Shown: in pieces, positions 61,908 to 64,000 of the stretch
Position numbering within the stretch: the stretch's first letter is position 1
Layout of the letters: each line of letters begins with the position of its first letter
NCBI GenBank assembly: GCA_950097015.1
Contig: CATNEN010000025.1
Location: 3,090,001-3,154,000 of the forward strand
Source: Macrostomum hystrix
Lineage: Eukaryota; Platyhelminthes; Macrostomidae
DNA: 64,000 nt
Direction of reading: 5' to 3'
Notes under the pieces: model-generated
Databases searched by the model: none
What the model was told of the DNA's origin: nothing
The model's input: the letters and a program-made list of their open reading frames with translations, nothing else
Translations under genes and position numbers: made by a program

Positions 61908-62378
61908 CTGAATGTACGAATAAGAAAGGCGTGCTGTGACACGCTCAAGTTGACGATGTCTGCCGCATCGCGACATCGTCGCAAGCAGTCGATGCTAGCC
62001 GACGATGTCAACGATGTCGCCGGGGTAAGCGCCGTCGCCGCGATGGGCCTGCTCTGGCACCGGCGTCGAGAAGTTCAACGCCGTCGCCAGTCCATCATGA
62101 CGATGGCTGCCCCTCTAGAGGTGTCGCCAGCCGCCCGCCGCTGCTCCCTGGTGCCAAAGCAGAAGAGTCTGGATGAAACTCTGGCAGAGAGGAAGCCGAC
62201 TTGTACACTGGCGCCCGCCTTCGAGGCTGAACCAGCAGCCGCCGCCGCCGCCTCTACAGGCCTCGATGCCGACGAAGAAGTCGGCAAGCAGCAGCGGGAG
62301 GCCAAGCCGAGGTGTCGTCAGCCCCGTTGTCGGCTGAAGCGAACCAATTGCAACACCGCTCCGTGTCACTGCGCTGAG
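61908..62378 (+). CDS. basic, Arg/Ala-rich exon; PATJ-like linker or a separate gene
   Basis: An open frame of 157 codons runs from a TTTGGCCTCAG acceptor to a GAG|GTTGTC donor, phase 0 at both ends. It could therefore follow the PATJ-like exon ending at 52,319, also in phase 0. The sequence is rich in Arg and Ala, with several basic-residue-plus-Ser sites (SRHRRKQS, RRRQS, ARRCS) that suit PKA/aPKC-type kinases, an Ala run, and a Cys-rich end (RCRQPRCRLKRTNC). No domain was recognised. If it starts its own gene, MSAASRHR at about 61,957 is the likely start. Without the proposed splice the frame would run on into the 21-bp repeat. Confidence 0.5.
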
Positions 62379-62431
62379 GTTGTCCTTCTTTGCTGCTCTT
62401 TGGGACTTTCTCAGGATTCTCATTTCCTTGT

Positions 62432-63062
62432 ATTCACACAGACTCAGCTGGTATTCACACAGACTCAGCTGGTATTCACACAGACTCAGCTGGTATTCAC
62501 ACAGACTCAGCTGGTATTCACACAGACTCAGCTGGTATTCACACAGACTCAGCTGGTATTCACACAGACTCAGCTGGTATTCACACAGACTCAGCTGGTA
62601 TTCACACAGACTCAGCTGGTATTCACACAGACTCAGCTGGTATTCACACAGACTCAGCTGGTATTCACACAGACTCAGTTGGTATTCACACAGACTCAGC
62701 TGGTATTCACACAGACTCAGCTGGTATTCACACAGACTCAGCTGGTATTCACACAGACTCAGCTGGTATTCACACAGACTCAGTTGGTATTCACACAGAC
62801 TCAGCTGGTATTCACACAGACTCAGCTGGTATTCACACAGACTCAGCTGGTATTCACACAGACTCAGCTGGTATTCACACAGACTCAGTTGGTATTCACA
62901 CAGACTCAGCTGGTATTCACACAGACTCAGCTGGTATTCACACAGACTCAGCTGGTATTCACACAGACTCAGTTGGTATTCACACAGACTCAGTTGGTAT
63001 TCACACAGACTCAGTTGGTATTCACACAGACTCAGCTGGTATTCACACAGACACAGTTGTAA
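62432..63062 (+). repeat. minisatellite, 21-bp unit
   Basis: GGTATTCACACAGACTCAGC + T is repeated 30 times, almost identical; the only common variant is AGCT to AGTT. 21 is a multiple of 3 and the unit lacks stops, so VFTQTQL heptads are open on plus and other heptads on both strands. It starts about 52 bp after the 62,378 donor. Confidence 0.97.
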
Positions 63063-64000
63063 ACTAATTATTTTCCAGTATTTCGGTGGCCAACATCTGC
63101 AGGTTTTCCAGGAGAAGTGAAAATGTTTTTGTAGGCAATTTTGCATCCGAAGGGTTAGGCTAGGTTAATGGTCAAACAGTATTATTGTGTCAGCCATCAT
63201 TGGCCTTGGATACTGGTCCATAATGTCACTATGTTTATCCTGTTTCCTGCTTTGTACGCTTTATTCTAATCTTTTTTACGGGAGTTAATCTGCCGCCGGA
63301 CGCAATAAATCATTTTTCATTATCATCTGTATCCTCTTTCTAAAAGTAAATAACTCTGAAAAACTGGCAATTGGAGCAGCTATCGTTAGCGCAACGCCTA
63401 ATGTGCTTGGCAAACTAACTAGAGCTGGTCAACCGGACTTTGGTTCGATTCGCATTAAACAATAATTACTGCGATTTACACTGGCATATTACTTACCTAC
63501 TTTGTAAATTGAACTCATCAACTATGTCTCACTTAAATTTGATTTCGCTTGAAATTCGGCGTTGACCACACGACAAGCCTTCTACTGCCTAAGCCTATGA
63601 AAATATTCTAATGGCTTCTTACAATGCATGACTTGATTACAACTATTTCGAAACATATCGGCCTAATTGGTGGTGAAAATTTTGTTAACCGCTTACATCA
63701 ATTGATAGAATAAGACACTTCGAGCTATTAACTAGAGACAAAAATGTTTCATGCTTTCTCCCTCTGGGGGAAGTGCCATTAATGGGCTGGACTCATGTCA
63801 CCGAACTGTCAGGGGCAGCATTGAGGAGGCACTGCAGCTCCCCTATCTCCCCGGGTCTGGTGACATAGCAGCGCTAATGGGCCGTGTTACCGACTGAGCT
63901 CACTCAATTATTCAAATGTCACTCCACTCGCAATACTCCCAATTTCACTCCTTCGATACTCCCACTCTTCACTCAATAATGTCAATGTAATGTAATGTAA
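63063..64000. other. right-edge sequence, no gene recognised
   Basis: Near 63,385-63,462 a tRNA-like pair (TAGCGCAACGCC and TTGGTTCGATTCG) suggests another tRNA-derived SINE or relic. The window ends in a short TGTAA repeat. Confidence 0.4.

Noticed and set aside
62115-63146. 343-residue minus-strand frame with QLSLCEY heptads
   Set aside because: Antisense of the 21-bp array plus antisense of the 61.9-kb exon.

Overview
This looks like nuclear DNA of an invertebrate animal. It holds intron-containing genes with GT/AG splice sites, standard stop codons, GC-rich exons in AT-rich surroundings, dispersed tRNA-derived SINEs and many long minisatellites. A free-living flatworm (Macrostomum-like) is my best guess, from the repeat load and from two genes whose first coding exon seems to need an AUG supplied by trans-splicing. 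That is inference; no taxonomic marker is decisive.

Layout. 0-1 kb: N-terminal exons of a PDE9A-type cGMP phosphodiesterase (minus; the rest lies off the left edge). 2.4-5.1 kb: MFSD8/CLN7-like transporter (plus). 10.0-12.5 kb: four-EF-hand calmodulin/troponin-C-like protein (plus). 14.8-15.7 kb: small secreted eight-cysteine protein (plus). 16.3-20.6 kb: protein with two cyclic-nucleotide-binding domains, CNBD2-like (minus). 23.5-24.3 kb: possible 59-residue microprotein (plus). 24.5-26.3 kb: compact inositol-trisphosphate 3-kinase. 27.2-29.1 kb: mitochondrial ribosomal protein uL4m. 29.6-32.8 kb: peroxisomal alkylglycerone-phosphate synthase. The last three are collinear on plus. 34.5-38.4 kb: gamma-glutamyltransferase (minus). 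40.5-41.3 kb: decayed retroelement RNase H (minus). 41.9-44.6 kb: large secreted protein of repeated Cys-Trp modules (minus). 46.7-47.2 kb: small two-helix membrane protein (minus). 47.67 kb: tRNA-Ser(AGA). 49.3-52.3 kb: L27 plus first PDZ domain of a PATJ/MPDZ-like scaffold (plus), perhaps continuing to an exon at 61.9-62.4 kb and beyond the right edge.

Repeats take up much of the window. There are about fourteen tandem arrays with units of 12 to 34 bp, including an 8-kb block of four arrays at 53.3-61.6 kb. There are two SINE families: SINE-A, about 340 bp with a class-II-tRNA-like head, and SINE-B, with a tRNA-like head and a central motif like long-lived metazoan SINEs. There are also short inverted-repeat (MITE/foldback) elements.

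The most unusual pattern is that six minisatellites in six different genes begin about 10-90 bp downstream of a 5' splice site. Other leads are the two AUG-less first exons in phase 0, an AGPS with a C-terminal PTS1-like AKL in place of an N-terminal PTS2, an EF-hand loop lengthened by one residue at a splice junction, and two apparently undescribed small proteins.
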